NCBI GenBank assembly: GCA_031401815.1
Contig: JANNRW010000392.1
Location: 1-38,870, forward strand
Source: JANNRW01 sp031401815
GTDB lineage: Bacteria; Desulfobacterota; Desulfuromonadia; Geobacterales; DSM-12255
Direction of reading: 5' to 3'
DNA: 38,870 nt
Shown: positions 1-8,974 of the stretch, piece after piece
Layout: every line of letters begins with the position of its first letter
How positions within the stretch are numbered: position 1 is the first letter of the stretch
Notes under the pieces: model-generated
The model's database searches: none
What the model was told of the DNA's origin: nothing
The model's input: only the letters and a program-made list of their open reading frames with translations
Translations under genes and position numbers: made by a program

Positions 1-8
1 TTTTATTT

Positions 9-85
9 GGGGTAGTAGCTCAGTCGGTTAGAGTGCCGGCCTGTCACGCCGGAGGTCGCGGGTTCGAGCCCCGTCTGCCCCGCCA
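9..85 (+). tRNA. tRNA-Asp (anticodon GUC)
   Basis: The 77-nt sequence folds as a full cloverleaf. The 7-bp acceptor stem (GGGGTAG with CTGCCCC) includes one G-U pair. The anticodon stem is CCGGC/GCCGG around the loop CTGTCAC, with anticodon GTC at 43-45, which reads aspartate codons. The T arm carries GGTTCGAGCC. The discriminator is G, and the CCA end (83-85) is encoded in the gene. Confidence 0.97.
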
Positions 86-200
86 TTTTCTTATCTCTTC
101 TCCTCTTATTTATAGTCATTAACCCCCTTTCCCTTGCAAGATTAACAAGATTCCTTTATTCTACAAAAAGTGTCTTTAATTATTTTCCCGGGATTCATTC

Positions 201-938
201 TTGAAAATAACGGTCGTAATTCCTACTTACAATGAACGGCAGAATATCGAAAGCCTGGTTAAGATAATTCTTGCCCAGGATGAGAGGATTCATGTCCTTA
301 TAGTTGACGATAACTCACCAGACGGTACCGGAGAGGTAGCCGATCATCTGGCAGCCGCAACAGAACGGGTCAAGGTTATTCATCGTACCGGCAAGCTTGG
401 TCTTGGTTCAGCTTACAGGGAGGGGTTTCAGGTCGCCCTTGACAATGATTCAGACTATATAATTGAAATGGATGCGGATTTTTCGCACGATCCAGCCATG
501 TTGCCGGTATTTATTGAAAACATGTCCCGGCATGATCTTGTCATAGGCTCCAGATACCTTAACGGCGTAAGTGTAGTGAACTGGCCTATACGCAGACTCA
601 TATTGAGTTACTTCGCAAGTGTCTACACCCGCATGATTACCGGATTGCATCTTTCAGACTGCACCGGTGGATTTAAATGTTTCAGCAGAAAAGTTCTGGA
701 ATCAATAGATATTGCCAGCATTAAATCCGATGGTTACTCCTTTCAGATAGAGATGAACTTCAGGTGCTTTGAAAAGGGTTTTAATATTGGAGAAATTCCG
801 ATAATTTTTGTTGACAGGCATGCCGGAACTTCAAAAATGTCAAAGCAGATAGTAAGAGAGGCAGTTTTTATGGTCTGGAAATTGAAACTGGGCTCTATCT
901 ATAGATCGTTATTCAGGAAAGGCACCAATCATGAATGA
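201..938 (+). CDS. GT2 glycosyltransferase, dolichol-phosphate mannosyltransferase-like
   Basis: This 245-residue GT-A enzyme resembles dolichyl/polyprenyl-phosphate mannose synthases, which transfer a sugar from a nucleotide donor to a lipid phosphate at the cytoplasmic face of the inner membrane. The N-terminal strand VVIPTYNE (5-12), DDNSPDG (36-42) and the metal-binding DAD (91-93, in DADFSH) are all visible. The length matches the short, Dpm1-like form without C-terminal membrane helices. The start is TTG, with only a weak GGGA upstream. A poor sigma-70-like pair (TTGCAA at 134, TATTCT at 157, 17-bp spacer) lies upstream. The next gene overlaps its 3' end by 8 bp. The lipid-linked sugar could feed the GT-C transferase at 21138, but that is inference. 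Confidence 0.88.
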   Translation: MKITVVIPTYNERQNIESLVKIILAQDERIHVLIVDDNSPDGTGEVADHLAAATERVKVIHRTGKLGLGSAYREGFQVALDNDSDYIIEMDADFSHDPAMLPVFIENMSRHDLVIGSRYLNGVSVVNWPIRRLILSYFASVYTRMITGLHLSDCTGGFKCFSRKVLESIDIASIKSDGYSFQIEMNFRCFEKGFNIGEIPIIFVDRHAGTSKMSKQIVREAVFMVWKLKLGSIYRSLFRKGTNHE

Positions 939-1113
939 ATTCTGGGCGTTGTTTTCCCAAATTGGATTATGGGGGTGGGGAATCTCTGTTGTATTTCTGA
1001 TTCATTTCTCCTTCCCTGCAAATGACGTATTTGTCTCCAGAAGTGCGATAAAATGGGGCAGCCTCTCTCTTGTCTTTTTCTTCTGCTGGATTACCGGGAT
1101 GCTTTCTGCCTAA
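931..1113 (+). CDS. Small hypothetical membrane protein
   Basis: This 60-residue product starts at an ATG that overlaps the end of the glycosyltransferase gene by 8 bp. Two hydrophobic segments (about residues 9-28 and 41-58) separated by a short polar stretch suggest a two-helix inner-membrane protein. I do not recognise the family. Its overlap with the gene upstream, and the start of the lipoprotein gene 11 bp after its stop, support a real gene translated by coupling. It could be a membrane anchor partner for the soluble glycosyltransferase, but nothing in the sequence proves this. Confidence 0.6.
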   Translation: MNEFWALFSQIGLWGWGISVVFLIHFSFPANDVFVSRSAIKWGSLSLVFFFCWITGMLSA

Positions 1114-1123
1114 AGGATTCTGT

Positions 1124-2167
1124 TTGAGACGATTACTGCCAATCACATTTATACTCATAACTCTTCTCTCCGGGTGCTCTCAAAAAGCGAAAGGCACACT
1201 GTTTCATAATGACCCCTCTCTTACCAAAGTATGGCCCCCCCCTCCGGAACAGTCACGCATAAAACTGATTAAGGTTTTTCGTGGAGCCGTGGAGTTTATG
1301 GCACCTAAAAGCAGATTAAGGTCGATTTTTGAGACAATTACCGGTGAAAAGGAGCAGCTTCTGGAGTTTATGGCTCCTGCCGGGATTGTTTCTGATGGAG
1401 ATAGATATATCTATGTTGCAGATCCTTCAGCGCGACTGGTTCATAAATTTGATTTTCAGGAAAATGAAGTCTCCTATTTGACCCATGCCGGGACCGAGCT
1501 TTTGGCAAGCCCTGTAGGTGTTGCTCTTGACAGTGACGGAAACTGTTATGTAACCGATTCCGTAAAAGCCAAATTATATAAATACTCTTCCAGTGGAGAG
1601 TATCTGGGTTCTGTTGGTAATGGATTGGTAGAGTTTCTACGACCTGCCGGTATAGCTATCGGGAGAGATGATTTTAAATATGTAGTTGATGTGTTGGCCA
1701 ATAAAGTAATTGTTTTAGATCACAGAGATAAATTTGTAATGGATTTCCCGAATCCTTCCGGTTCAGAAGCTTTGAACAGGCCGGTAAATATTGCCCTTGA
1801 TAACAAAAACAATATTTACGTGACTGATGCTTTCAGTTTTTCCGTCAAGATTTTTGATAATAAAGGGAATCTTCTGAATACAATCGGCCGGATTGGAGAT
1901 GGGCCAGGCTCTTTTGCTCGTCCCAAGGGGGTTGCAGTAGATAGTGATGCTCATATTTACATAATTGACGCAAATTTTGACAATTTCCAGATTTTTAATC
2001 CGGCTGGTCAACTACTTCTTTATGTAGGGAGCACCGGGAAACAACCAGGGCAATTTTTCATGCCCAACGGTATATTCGTTGACCAGGAAGACAGGGTTTA
2101 TGTTACTGACTCCTACAATCAACGCATTCAGATTTTTCAATATATTAAAGAGCAGGCAACAAAATAA
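1124..2167 (+). CDS. NHL-repeat beta-propeller lipoprotein
   Basis: I chose the TTG at 1124 over the upstream in-frame TTG at 1070. It has AAGGA about 7 nt upstream and places a lipoprotein signal at the N-terminus: arginines at 2-3, a hydrophobic core, then the lipobox LSGC with lipidated Cys18. The rest of the 347-residue protein contains repeated NHL-type blades with motifs such as GVALDSDGNCYVTDS, NIALDNKNNIYVTDA, GVAVDSDAHIYIIDA and GIFVDQEDRVYVTDS. These would form a six-bladed propeller, probably a scaffold facing the periplasm or cell surface. NHL proteins often sit beside multiheme cytochromes in Geobacter-like genomes, and two cytochrome genes follow here with no gap. The exact ligand is unknown. 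Confidence 0.85.
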   Translation: MRRLLPITFILITLLSGCSQKAKGTLFHNDPSLTKVWPPPPEQSRIKLIKVFRGAVEFMAPKSRLRSIFETITGEKEQLLEFMAPAGIVSDGDRYIYVADPSARLVHKFDFQENEVSYLTHAGTELLASPVGVALDSDGNCYVTDSVKAKLYKYSSSGEYLGSVGNGLVEFLRPAGIAIGRDDFKYVVDVLANKVIVLDHRDKFVMDFPNPSGSEALNRPVNIALDNKNNIYVTDAFSFSVKIFDNKGNLLNTIGRIGDGPGSFARPKGVAVDSDAHIYIIDANFDNFQIFNPAGQLLLYVGSTGKQPGQFFMPNGIFVDQEDRVYVTDSYNQRIQIFQYIKEQATK

Positions 2168-2168
2168 G

Positions 2169-2930
2169 ATGAAAATTACAGCGACAATAATGATTTATTT
2201 TCTGTTGCTAGTAGCTACTCTTTCCGAGGGGGCCGGCAAGAAAGTATCTGAAAGGGGGAACAAGCACAACTTCTCTTTCCAGAACAGGTCTGTAAATTAC
2301 AGAGCCTCCAATATTGATGATAACCTTGACTATCCCAGCTCTTCGCAGATCTGTGTTTTCTGTCATACTCCGCACAGGGCAAGCAGTGATGGCCCTCTCT
2401 GGAACAGAAGAGATACTTCGAAAACTTTCAAGCATTTCTCTTCACCTACACTTGCTATTGATGACCCATCAGTTAAAAGTGTCAGTGACTATGGTCAGCC
2501 GAACGGGTCATCAAGGCTCTGCCTGAGCTGTCATGACGGAGTTACTGCTCTTGGTGCCGTATTCACGACACCCGGCAGGGTGACAAGTGTAAATATCCCT
2601 TTTACTGATGTAAAAAGCGGAATTACAAGCTCCAATATGACCCTTTCCCATGAAACATATTCGAGCCACCATCCAGTATCTTTCAGATACAATGCTGCTC
2701 TTCGCACTATTTTGACTACTACGTACGGAAGGACGGAGTATCGCTACTCTCCAACAACAAATGAAGTGAAGCTTGACAGGCAGGAGAGAATGCAGTGCAA
2801 TACGTGCCATAATCCTCACCAGGATCAGTCAGACTCACCTGATCCGGCAACCCCGTTCTGGGTTTCCAAGTCATATGCAGAGGTGTGTGTTACCTGTCAT
2901 GACGTTTCACCACTTCCGGGAAATCCCTGA
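2169..2930 (+). CDS. Tetraheme c-type cytochrome (paired CXXCH family)
   Basis: This 253-residue exported protein has an N-terminal hydrophobic signal and four covalent heme motifs: CVFCH (62-66), CLSCH (118-122), CNTCH (210-214) and CVTCH (240-244). HTPHR and SHHPV are likely sources of distal histidine ligands. The pattern matches cytochrome families with doubled CXXCH motifs, which act in periplasmic or outer-surface electron transfer. The ATG at 2169 directly follows the stop of the NHL gene (TAA at 2165-2167). An upstream in-frame start at 2079 would lie inside that gene and remove the signal peptide. Redox partners are not known; the second cytochrome gene follows 9 bp downstream. Confidence 0.9.
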   Translation: MKITATIMIYFLLLVATLSEGAGKKVSERGNKHNFSFQNRSVNYRASNIDDNLDYPSSSQICVFCHTPHRASSDGPLWNRRDTSKTFKHFSSPTLAIDDPSVKSVSDYGQPNGSSRLCLSCHDGVTALGAVFTTPGRVTSVNIPFTDVKSGITSSNMTLSHETYSSHHPVSFRYNAALRTILTTTYGRTEYRYSPTTNEVKLDRQERMQCNTCHNPHQDQSDSPDPATPFWVSKSYAEVCVTCHDVSPLPGNP

Positions 2931-2939
2931 AGGATGACT

Positions 2940-4016
2940 ATGAAAGCGATTTGTCATATTTATCTTGTTATCCTGATTCTGCTTGCGACTGCTGGCGGAG
3001 CTTATTCTGGCGTTCATCTTGATAAAAGGAATTTGCCCAGGGAATGTGCTACTTGTCATTACAAATCAAATCTCAAAACCGGTGGAGGTTCATTTGGTTG
3101 TATTGTATGTCACGGCAATTCAAGGCGCAGGGTTGACAACCCGAAAATGCCGAAAGGTTCTGTGTCAAACAGGTCGAATCTGAAAAATATTGAAGCCGAA
3201 TTTTTTAAAACCTACCGTCATCCAACATTTGACGAGCCGGGCAGGCACAAACCAGGCGAGATTCTTCCTGAGACAGATCCAAAGGCGTTAAGGCATGCTG
3301 ACTGTGTAGACTGTCATCATCCGCATTATGTTACTTCAGAAAACAGATTTGCCGGGGTCAAGGGGCGAAGGGTTGTAAACCAGATTTCCGACGTGAACAG
3401 GGAGTTTGAGGTCTGTTATCGCTGCCACAGTGATTCTGCTAATCTTCCAGGCAAATATACCAACAAGAAGCTGGAGTTTTCGATTAACAACCCATCATTT
3501 CATCCTGTTGAAGGTGAGGGTAAAAATTCTGTAGTCTTGAGTCTGATAAACCCTTACAAAGCAAAAAAGGTTCTTGCTTCAGATATTTCTGTTCTCTACT
3601 GTTCGAGTTGTCATGGCAATGATAACCCGGACGGGCCAAAAGGGGTTCATGGTTCCCGTTATCAATATATTCTGATTGATAACTACAATGCCGGCGACAG
3701 GATCAACGAAAGCTTCGAGAATTATGCTCTCTGCTATAGATGCCATAGTCGAACAAGTATCCTGGGAAATGAGACTTTTCGTTACCATTCATTGCATATT
3801 CAGGGGAAGTCCAGCCTTCAGCCAGGGACATCCTGTTTTACCTGTCACAACTCGCATGGAAGTACTGAATATAAATATCTGCTTAAATTCAATCTTTCTG
3901 TTGTCTCTCCCAACTCCAAGGGGATACTTAAATTTGCCGAAAAAGGTTCTGCAAAATTCAGTGGAGAGTGTTATCTCTCTTGTCATGGTGTTGATCATAA
4001 TCCGAAATCATATTAA
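2940..4016 (+). CDS. Multiheme c-type cytochrome, 7 CXXCH plus one CX3CH
   Basis: This 358-residue protein has a clear signal peptide (hydrophobic core IYLVILILLATAGGAYS). Seven standard heme motifs are visible in order: CATCH, CIVCH, CVDCH, CYRCH, CSSCH, CYRCH and CFTCH. Near the C-terminus there is an eighth, atypical motif CYLSCH (bases 3969-3986). Added histidines (HPHY, HSLH, NSHG, VDHN) could be distal ligands, so up to eight hemes are possible. I prefer the ATG at 2940 because AAGGA lies 5 nt upstream; the ATG at 2934 overlaps that ribosome site. The likely place is the periplasm or cell surface. It ends 11 bp before gspF, tying cytochrome and secretion genes together. Confidence 0.9.
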   Translation: MKAICHIYLVILILLATAGGAYSGVHLDKRNLPRECATCHYKSNLKTGGGSFGCIVCHGNSRRRVDNPKMPKGSVSNRSNLKNIEAEFFKTYRHPTFDEPGRHKPGEILPETDPKALRHADCVDCHHPHYVTSENRFAGVKGRRVVNQISDVNREFEVCYRCHSDSANLPGKYTNKKLEFSINNPSFHPVEGEGKNSVVLSLINPYKAKKVLASDISVLYCSSCHGNDNPDGPKGVHGSRYQYILIDNYNAGDRINESFENYALCYRCHSRTSILGNETFRYHSLHIQGKSSLQPGTSCFTCHNSHGSTEYKYLLKFNLSVVSPNSKGILKFAEKGSAKFSGECYLSCHGVDHNPKSY

Positions 4017-4027
4017 ATTAAGGAAAT

Positions 4028-5236
4028 ATGCCCCTGTACTCTTGTAAAATAGGATCTGCTGATGGAAAGATCATGGAAAAAGAGTTTGAGTCAGCAAGTT
4101 CTGAATTGCTGACCCAAAGTCTTGTTGCTCAAGGTTTTTTTGTATTTAATGTTACCAAAAAGCCGTTTCAGTTTATCTGGAAACAGGGTGGCTCACGGAA
4201 AAAAGTCGACACAAAAGGGCTGATAACTTTTAATCAGGAGCTGCTGGTTCTCATCAAGTCGGGTCTGCCGATTATTCAGTCTCTTGATACAATACTGGAG
4301 CGGATTGACAAAGGACGACTTGCAGAAGTTCTGGAAGTTATCCGTGATGACATTAAAGGCGGAAGTTCGCTCTCTGAAGCGTTTGAGAGGCATCCGAGCA
4401 CTTTTTCCCATCTATATATTGCATCAATTCGTGCCGGGGAGCGTACCGGTGATCTCCCCCAGACAATCAGGCGATATATAACATTTCTCAAAAAAACAGA
4501 GGGGTTCAGGAAAAAGGTTATTACTGCGCTTTTTTACCCGGCAATCCTGATGACGGTTGCTTTTGCCGCAGTGACGCTTCTTCTGGTCTATGTAGTCCCC
4601 ACATTCAGCCAGGTATATGCAGATGCCGGCTCGACACTGCCGTTGCCTACTCTTGTCCTGATTAATTTTACTGCTGTCCTTAAAAAATATTTCATTGTGA
4701 TTATTGCCCTCGTATGTTTTGCTGTTTATCTGTTCAGGCGATGGGTTGACACAGATTCAGGTCGTAATGCTGTTGACGCGATTAAATTGAAAATCCCTGT
4801 AATTGGGGACATTTTTTCAAAGTATTCCATTGTTAGTTTTACCAGAACCCTGGCTACTATAATTGAGAGCGGCATACCGATAGTAGAGTCGCTGAAAATG
4901 TCGGTAGGAACCCTTAACAACAAGATTCTCGAACATAAGCTTATTGCCGCGATTAAAAGAGTTGAGGAGGGGGTTAGCCTCAGTGTCGCGATTGAAGGTG
5001 CGAATCTGATGCCCTCTCTTGCCTTGCGGATGCTGAGTGTCGGCGAGTCCACCGGTTCCCTGGAGGAGATGCTTGAGAGTATCTCTGATTATTTTGAAGA
5101 GGAGCTTGACCAGCGTCTCCATATGCTGAGTACAGCCATTGAGCCTGCAATAATGATCATTATGGGGGTGCTCATAGGCGCTATCATTGTTACTATGTAT
5201 CTGCCGGTATTTAAAATTGCAGGGACAGTCGGATAA
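4028..5236 (+). CDS. gspF: Type II secretion / type IV pilus inner-membrane platform protein GspF/PilC
   Basis: This 402-residue polytopic protein is the inner-membrane platform that couples the assembly ATPase to pseudopilin polymerisation. Two homologous GspF domains are visible (about residues 62-185 and 265-390). The first contains FNQELLVLIKSGLPIIQSLD and the second FTRTLATIIESGIPIVESLK. Predicted helices lie near 165-190, 220-240 and 370-395. The short N-terminal domain (MPLYSCKIGSADGK) is typical. The length is normal for the family. AAGGAAAT precedes the start, and the ATPase gene follows after 3 bp. Confidence 0.93.
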   Translation: MPLYSCKIGSADGKIMEKEFESASSELLTQSLVAQGFFVFNVTKKPFQFIWKQGGSRKKVDTKGLITFNQELLVLIKSGLPIIQSLDTILERIDKGRLAEVLEVIRDDIKGGSSLSEAFERHPSTFSHLYIASIRAGERTGDLPQTIRRYITFLKKTEGFRKKVITALFYPAILMTVAFAAVTLLLVYVVPTFSQVYADAGSTLPLPTLVLINFTAVLKKYFIVIIALVCFAVYLFRRWVDTDSGRNAVDAIKLKIPVIGDIFSKYSIVSFTRTLATIIESGIPIVESLKMSVGTLNNKILEHKLIAAIKRVEEGVSLSVAIEGANLMPSLALRMLSVGESTGSLEEMLESISDYFEEELDQRLHMLSTAIEPAIMIIMGVLIGAIIVTMYLPVFKIAGTVG

Positions 5237-5239
5237 TTC

Positions 5240-6961
5240 ATGAATAAAGTGTTCACAAGAAAAAAGATCGGAGAGATTCTGCTGGAACGTAATGCGATTA
5301 CGCATGATCAGCTTGCTGCTGTTATCGAGAAGCTGAAAACAAGTAATCTGCGCTTCGGAGATCTCTGCATGCAAGAAGGGATTCTCTCGGAAAATATCTT
5401 TTATCAGGCTCTGGCGCAGCAGTTCGGTCTTGAATATATTGACCTTTCCGAGTTCAGACTGGATGACGAGATACTCGGCATGTTTCCGGCAGATATTATT
5501 TACCGCTACAATTTTGTTCCGATCGAGTTTGATGGGCTCTCCCTGGTCATTGCCATAACCGACCCGACAGATGTGTTGAAGCTTGATGAACTTGAGCTGC
5601 TTCTTGACAAGCCTCTTGATATCAGATTGTCAACCCCTTCACAGATACATCTTCTTCTCAAAAAGGGTGATGGCACCAGCAGGGTTCTTAAGGAAGTTTC
5701 TGAAGATTTCATGCTCCAGCTGGTTACAGAGACTGAAAAAGGGGAAGAAATCCTTTCAGTAGAGGCATTATCTGGAGATACAAGCCCGATTATCAAACTC
5801 CTAAATTCAACTATCATGGACGCTCTCTCCAGACGAGCCAGCGACATACATATTGAAACCGCCATGGATGGAGTTGTGATAAAGTACCGGATTGACGGCG
5901 TGCTATACAAGGCTACCGACATAATCGACATGCACTTTCAGGGACCTATCATTTCACGACTGAAAGTTATGAGTGAACTTGATATTTCTGAGCGTAGAAT
6001 CCCACAGGATGGTCGTTTCAAGCTGAGGATCAACAGCAAATCAATTGATTTCCGTGTTTCAATTATGCCGAGTGCTTTTGGGGAAGATGCCGTTATCCGG
6101 ATACTCGACAAGGAGAGCATAGCCAGTGATCTTAAAGGGCTTACCCTTGATGTGCTGGGGATGTCTGATCGAGAAATCAGAAGGTTCCGCAAGATGATTC
6201 GTGAGCCTTACGGAATGGTGCTGGTAACCGGACCAACAGGTTCCGGCAAGACAACAACTCTTTATGCGGCATTGACTGAAATACATACCGGTGAGGAGAA
6301 AATTATCACTATCGAGGATCCGGTTGAGTATCTTCTGAAAGGGATAGTGCAGATACCGGTTAATGAGAAAAAAGGGCTGACATTTGCGAGAGGACTACGT
6401 TCAGTCCTGCGTCATGATCCTGACAAAATAATGGTTGGAGAGATACGTGACCCTGAAACCGCACAGATAGCTGTTCAGTCAGCGCTTACCGGCCATCTGG
6501 TTTTTACTACTGTTCACGCAAACAATGTGTTTGATGTTATTGGCAGATTTATTCATATGGGGATTGATCCTTATAATTTTGTATCATGCCTGAATTGTGT
6601 CATGGCTCAAAGACTTGTAAGAAAAGTCTGCTCCCGGTGCCGTCAGCCCGTAAAATATTCAGATGAATTTTTGATCGAGTCAGCTATAAAGCCGGAGCTT
6701 TGCGGAGACACAGTTTTTTATGAGGCAAAAGGGTGTGATGAGTGTAACGGTACAGGTTATCGGGGGCGTTCTGCAATTGTAGAGCTTCTTGACCTTACTG
6801 ATGAGCTCAGGGAGCTGATTGTTTCCAAGGCTCCGGCAGCAATTCTGAAAAAAGCTGCCAAAGAAGCAGGTACAATGTTTTTGAGAGAATCTGCCGTAGA
6901 AAAGGTCTTTGCAGGAGAATCAACCCTTCGCGAAATAAATCGCGTCACATTTGTGGAATAA
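5240..6961 (+). CDS. gspE: Type II secretion / pilus assembly ATPase GspE/PilB
   Basis: This 573-residue cytoplasmic hexameric ATPase powers pseudopilus extension. The N-terminus is an MshEN/GspE-N domain (KKIGEILLERNAITHDQL). The core has Walker A GPTGSGKTT near residue 331, an aspartate-box region (TIEDPVEY) and Walker B IMVGEIRD near 397. A C-terminal tetracysteine zinc site is formed by CSRC and CDEC (about 462-501). All catalytic elements are present. The length fits GspE/PilB and not the shorter retraction ATPase PilT. It follows gspF after 3 bp. The GspF-GspE order, together with PilM-P-like partners downstream, gives a hybrid layout between type II secretion and type IV pili. Confidence 0.95.
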   Translation: MNKVFTRKKIGEILLERNAITHDQLAAVIEKLKTSNLRFGDLCMQEGILSENIFYQALAQQFGLEYIDLSEFRLDDEILGMFPADIIYRYNFVPIEFDGLSLVIAITDPTDVLKLDELELLLDKPLDIRLSTPSQIHLLLKKGDGTSRVLKEVSEDFMLQLVTETEKGEEILSVEALSGDTSPIIKLLNSTIMDALSRRASDIHIETAMDGVVIKYRIDGVLYKATDIIDMHFQGPIISRLKVMSELDISERRIPQDGRFKLRINSKSIDFRVSIMPSAFGEDAVIRILDKESIASDLKGLTLDVLGMSDREIRRFRKMIREPYGMVLVTGPTGSGKTTTLYAALTEIHTGEEKIITIEDPVEYLLKGIVQIPVNEKKGLTFARGLRSVLRHDPDKIMVGEIRDPETAQIAVQSALTGHLVFTTVHANNVFDVIGRFIHMGIDPYNFVSCLNCVMAQRLVRKVCSRCRQPVKYSDEFLIESAIKPELCGDTVFYEAKGCDECNGTGYRGRSAIVELLDLTDELRELIVSKAPAAILKKAAKEAGTMFLRESAVEKVFAGESTLREINRVTFVE

Positions 6962-6965
6962 TATC

Positions 6966-7889
6966 ATGTTATTTGCCAACAGATCATTCGGAATGGAAAT
7001 TCACCAGGGGGGTCTTGCCCTGGTTCTGGCTACCGGAAGTCAGGTTCTTCCTGTTATTGAACGATATGAACTTGCCGCTTTCCCCCCCGACTACATTCGT
7101 TTTTCGCTGAAAGAAAAGAACCTGCTTGAGACTGAATCCCTGAAAAATGTCATCACTTCAAGCTATCTAAAGTTATGTACAAAAATCAGGAGAGTTTCTA
7201 TTTCAATTCCTGATACAGTAGGCCGTACCTTGCTGCTTGAGATGGAAACATCTTTCAAAAACAGGGCTGAGGGGGTTGACCAGGTTCGCTGGAAACTGAA
7301 AAAGAGTTTTCCTCATGATCTGAATGATCTGCATCTTGATTTTCAGATACTTCAAAAAAGAGAAGATGGAGAGTCATCGCTTCTTGTTTCACTGGTCTCA
7401 AAGACAGTTATTCAGGAGTATGAAGACCTTCTTGCAGATGCAGGCCTTGAACCCTACCTGATCGGTTTTACTTCGGGCAATATCTATCACCTCTTTTCCC
7501 AGCATCTTGACATCCAGGATTCTGTCGCATTTATTATGCTTTACAGAGGGATAATCTCCGTAATGATCTTTAAGGAAGGCTTGCTAGATTTCTGTCGAAA
7601 TAAATATCTAGGAAGCAGTGGATTTGATGAAGCAAGGCTTTACAGGGAGATTAACAGCTCTCTTCTTGTCTACTCTGATTCCAGGGGTGGCACCAAACCA
7701 GGGACACTCTTTTATTACGCTGCGGATGACGAGAGGGTTATGATGCGTAATGTCATTATTGAAGCTGCTGTGACAACCCCTTTTCTTCTTGAGACTGAGG
7801 CAATTCAGGGCAGGTCGCGGCAACGGATTGACAAAGTGGAGATTCCAAATCTTTTGAGCGCTCTTGGCGCTGCTGCAAGGGGTCTTTAG
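6966..7889 (+). CDS. pilM: PilM/GspL-like actin-fold assembly protein
   Basis: This roughly 307-residue protein is cytoplasmic, with no membrane segment. Its N-terminus (FGMEIHQGGLALVLA) matches the start of the actin-like fold in PilM and the cytoplasmic part of GspL. Known PilM proteins bind the N-terminus of PilN and link the ATPase to the PilNO inner-membrane complex. I chose the ATG at 6966, 4 bp after the gspE stop; a TTG at 6951 would overlap gspE. A PilN-like gene follows with no gap. Sequence similarity is weak and the identification rests partly on gene order. Confidence 0.75.
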   Translation: MLFANRSFGMEIHQGGLALVLATGSQVLPVIERYELAAFPPDYIRFSLKEKNLLETESLKNVITSSYLKLCTKIRRVSISIPDTVGRTLLLEMETSFKNRAEGVDQVRWKLKKSFPHDLNDLHLDFQILQKREDGESSLLVSLVSKTVIQEYEDLLADAGLEPYLIGFTSGNIYHLFSQHLDIQDSVAFIMLYRGIISVMIFKEGLLDFCRNKYLGSSGFDEARLYREINSSLLVYSDSRGGTKPGTLFYYAADDERVMMRNVIIEAAVTTPFLLETEAIQGRSRQRIDKVEIPNLLSALGAAARGL

Positions 7890-8420
7890 ATGAGATTCAC
7901 GCTTAATCTTGCAACCAGGGTTTATGTCAACTTTCAAAAGGTTAATCTGGTTATACTGCTTGCCTCTGTTTTTGTTGCAGGGTGGATCTCTTTCAGCATT
8001 TACTCTGTTACATCAAATATGACAGAGTTGCGGAAATTTTCCCAGAATCGGGAGAAACTGGCCTCAAAGTCTGGCAAGGATGAGGTTTCAGGAAGTGACT
8101 ATACAAAGATGCTGGCAGAGGTAAAATCCGTTAATGCTTTTTTGACTAGACGTTCAGTCAACTGGCTTGCCCTGTTTGATCATCTGGAAATTCTTGTCCC
8201 GGATGGAGTTGCGTTGAGAGGGCTGGAACCGGAGCGTAAAGGCGAGATTCTGAAAATCAGCGGGACTGCAAGGACTTTTGCCTCTATACGCAAGTTCATG
8301 GAAAATCTTGAAGGATCAAAAAAATTCAGCGAGATATTTCTTACTGAACATACAAGCATTACTGTTGGCAAGAGTCAGAAGGGGATAAATTTCTCAGTTT
8401 CCTGCAAGGCTAGTATTTAA
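7890..8420 (+). CDS. pilN: PilN-like inner-membrane assembly protein
   Basis: This 176-residue bitopic protein has a short cytoplasmic N-terminus (MRFTLNLATRVYVN). One transmembrane helix follows (about residues 20-40), then a coiled-coil-like stretch and a periplasmic alpha/beta domain with VPDGVALRGLEPE and LKISGTARTFASIRKFMENLE. This layout is that of PilN and Fimbrial_PilN/GspL-C domains. It starts directly after the pilM-like stop and shares one base with the next gene (TAATG). Its likely role is to pair with the PilO-like protein as the inner-membrane alignment complex between PilM and the secretin. Confidence 0.8.
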   Translation: MRFTLNLATRVYVNFQKVNLVILLASVFVAGWISFSIYSVTSNMTELRKFSQNREKLASKSGKDEVSGSDYTKMLAEVKSVNAFLTRRSVNWLALFDHLEILVPDGVALRGLEPERKGEILKISGTARTFASIRKFMENLEGSKKFSEIFLTEHTSITVGKSQKGINFSVSCKASI

Positions 8421-8974
8421 TGAATTTGACCATTTTAAAACAGATATTTCAGATGCGCAGGGTGCCAATAGCTACTCTTGCACTTTTGTTTGTGACTGCC
8501 GTCGGGCTGCAACTTTTTCTGGTTTTCTATCAGGAACCTAAAGTTGATTCAAGCAGGAGTCTCTGGTTAAAAGAGAGAGCTGAACAGTCAGCCGGGTCAG
8601 GTTCTCAGGATAAGGGGCGTATTTATAATAAAGCCCTCTCTGATTTGAATACGTTCAGGGAGAGGATTTATCCAAAGAGTCATTTTGCAAGATTTATTGC
8701 AGAAATATATGGAATTGCATTAAAAAACAGTCTTGAAGTAAGTTCGATTACTTACAAGCCAACCTTGAATAAAGACGAAAAACTTTTTCTGTATGGGCTG
8801 ACTCTCTCTGTAGGAGGAGATTATATACAGTTGAAGCGTTTTATTAATGATTTGAGTCGCAGCACTAATCCGGTTGTAATTGATACGGTTTCGCTTGCCA
8901 ATCAGAATGCAACATCAGGAACTGTTCAACTTCAGGTTCAGATCTCCACCTTTTTTAAAATGGAGGCTCAATGA
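8420..8974 (+). CDS. pilO: PilO/GspM-like inner-membrane assembly protein
   Basis: This 184-residue protein has one N-terminal transmembrane helix (about residues 14-34), a coiled-coil-like linker and a periplasmic ferredoxin-like domain. That domain includes FARFIAEIYGIALKNSLEVSSITYKP and GGDYIQLKRFINDLSRS. The second half resembles the PilN-like neighbour, as expected for the PilN/PilO pair that forms heterodimers. Its start overlaps the PilN-like stop by one base and its end overlaps the next gene by 4 bp, consistent with translational coupling and equal output. Confidence 0.78.
   Translation: MNLTILKQIFQMRRVPIATLALLFVTAVGLQLFLVFYQEPKVDSSRSLWLKERAEQSAGSGSQDKGRIYNKALSDLNTFRERIYPKSHFARFIAEIYGIALKNSLEVSSITYKPTLNKDEKLFLYGLTLSVGGDYIQLKRFINDLSRSTNPVVIDTVSLANQNATSGTVQLQVQISTFFKMEAQ

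Noticed and set aside
1070..1123. Earlier TTG start for the NHL lipoprotein
   Set aside because: It would overlap the small membrane-protein gene, lacks a ribosome site and would bury the lipoprotein signal.
4817..5374. A 185-codon open frame on the minus strand over the end of gspF and the start of gspE
   Set aside because: Both strongly conserved plus-strand genes explain this DNA. The minus translation has no recognisable domain and spans two real genes.
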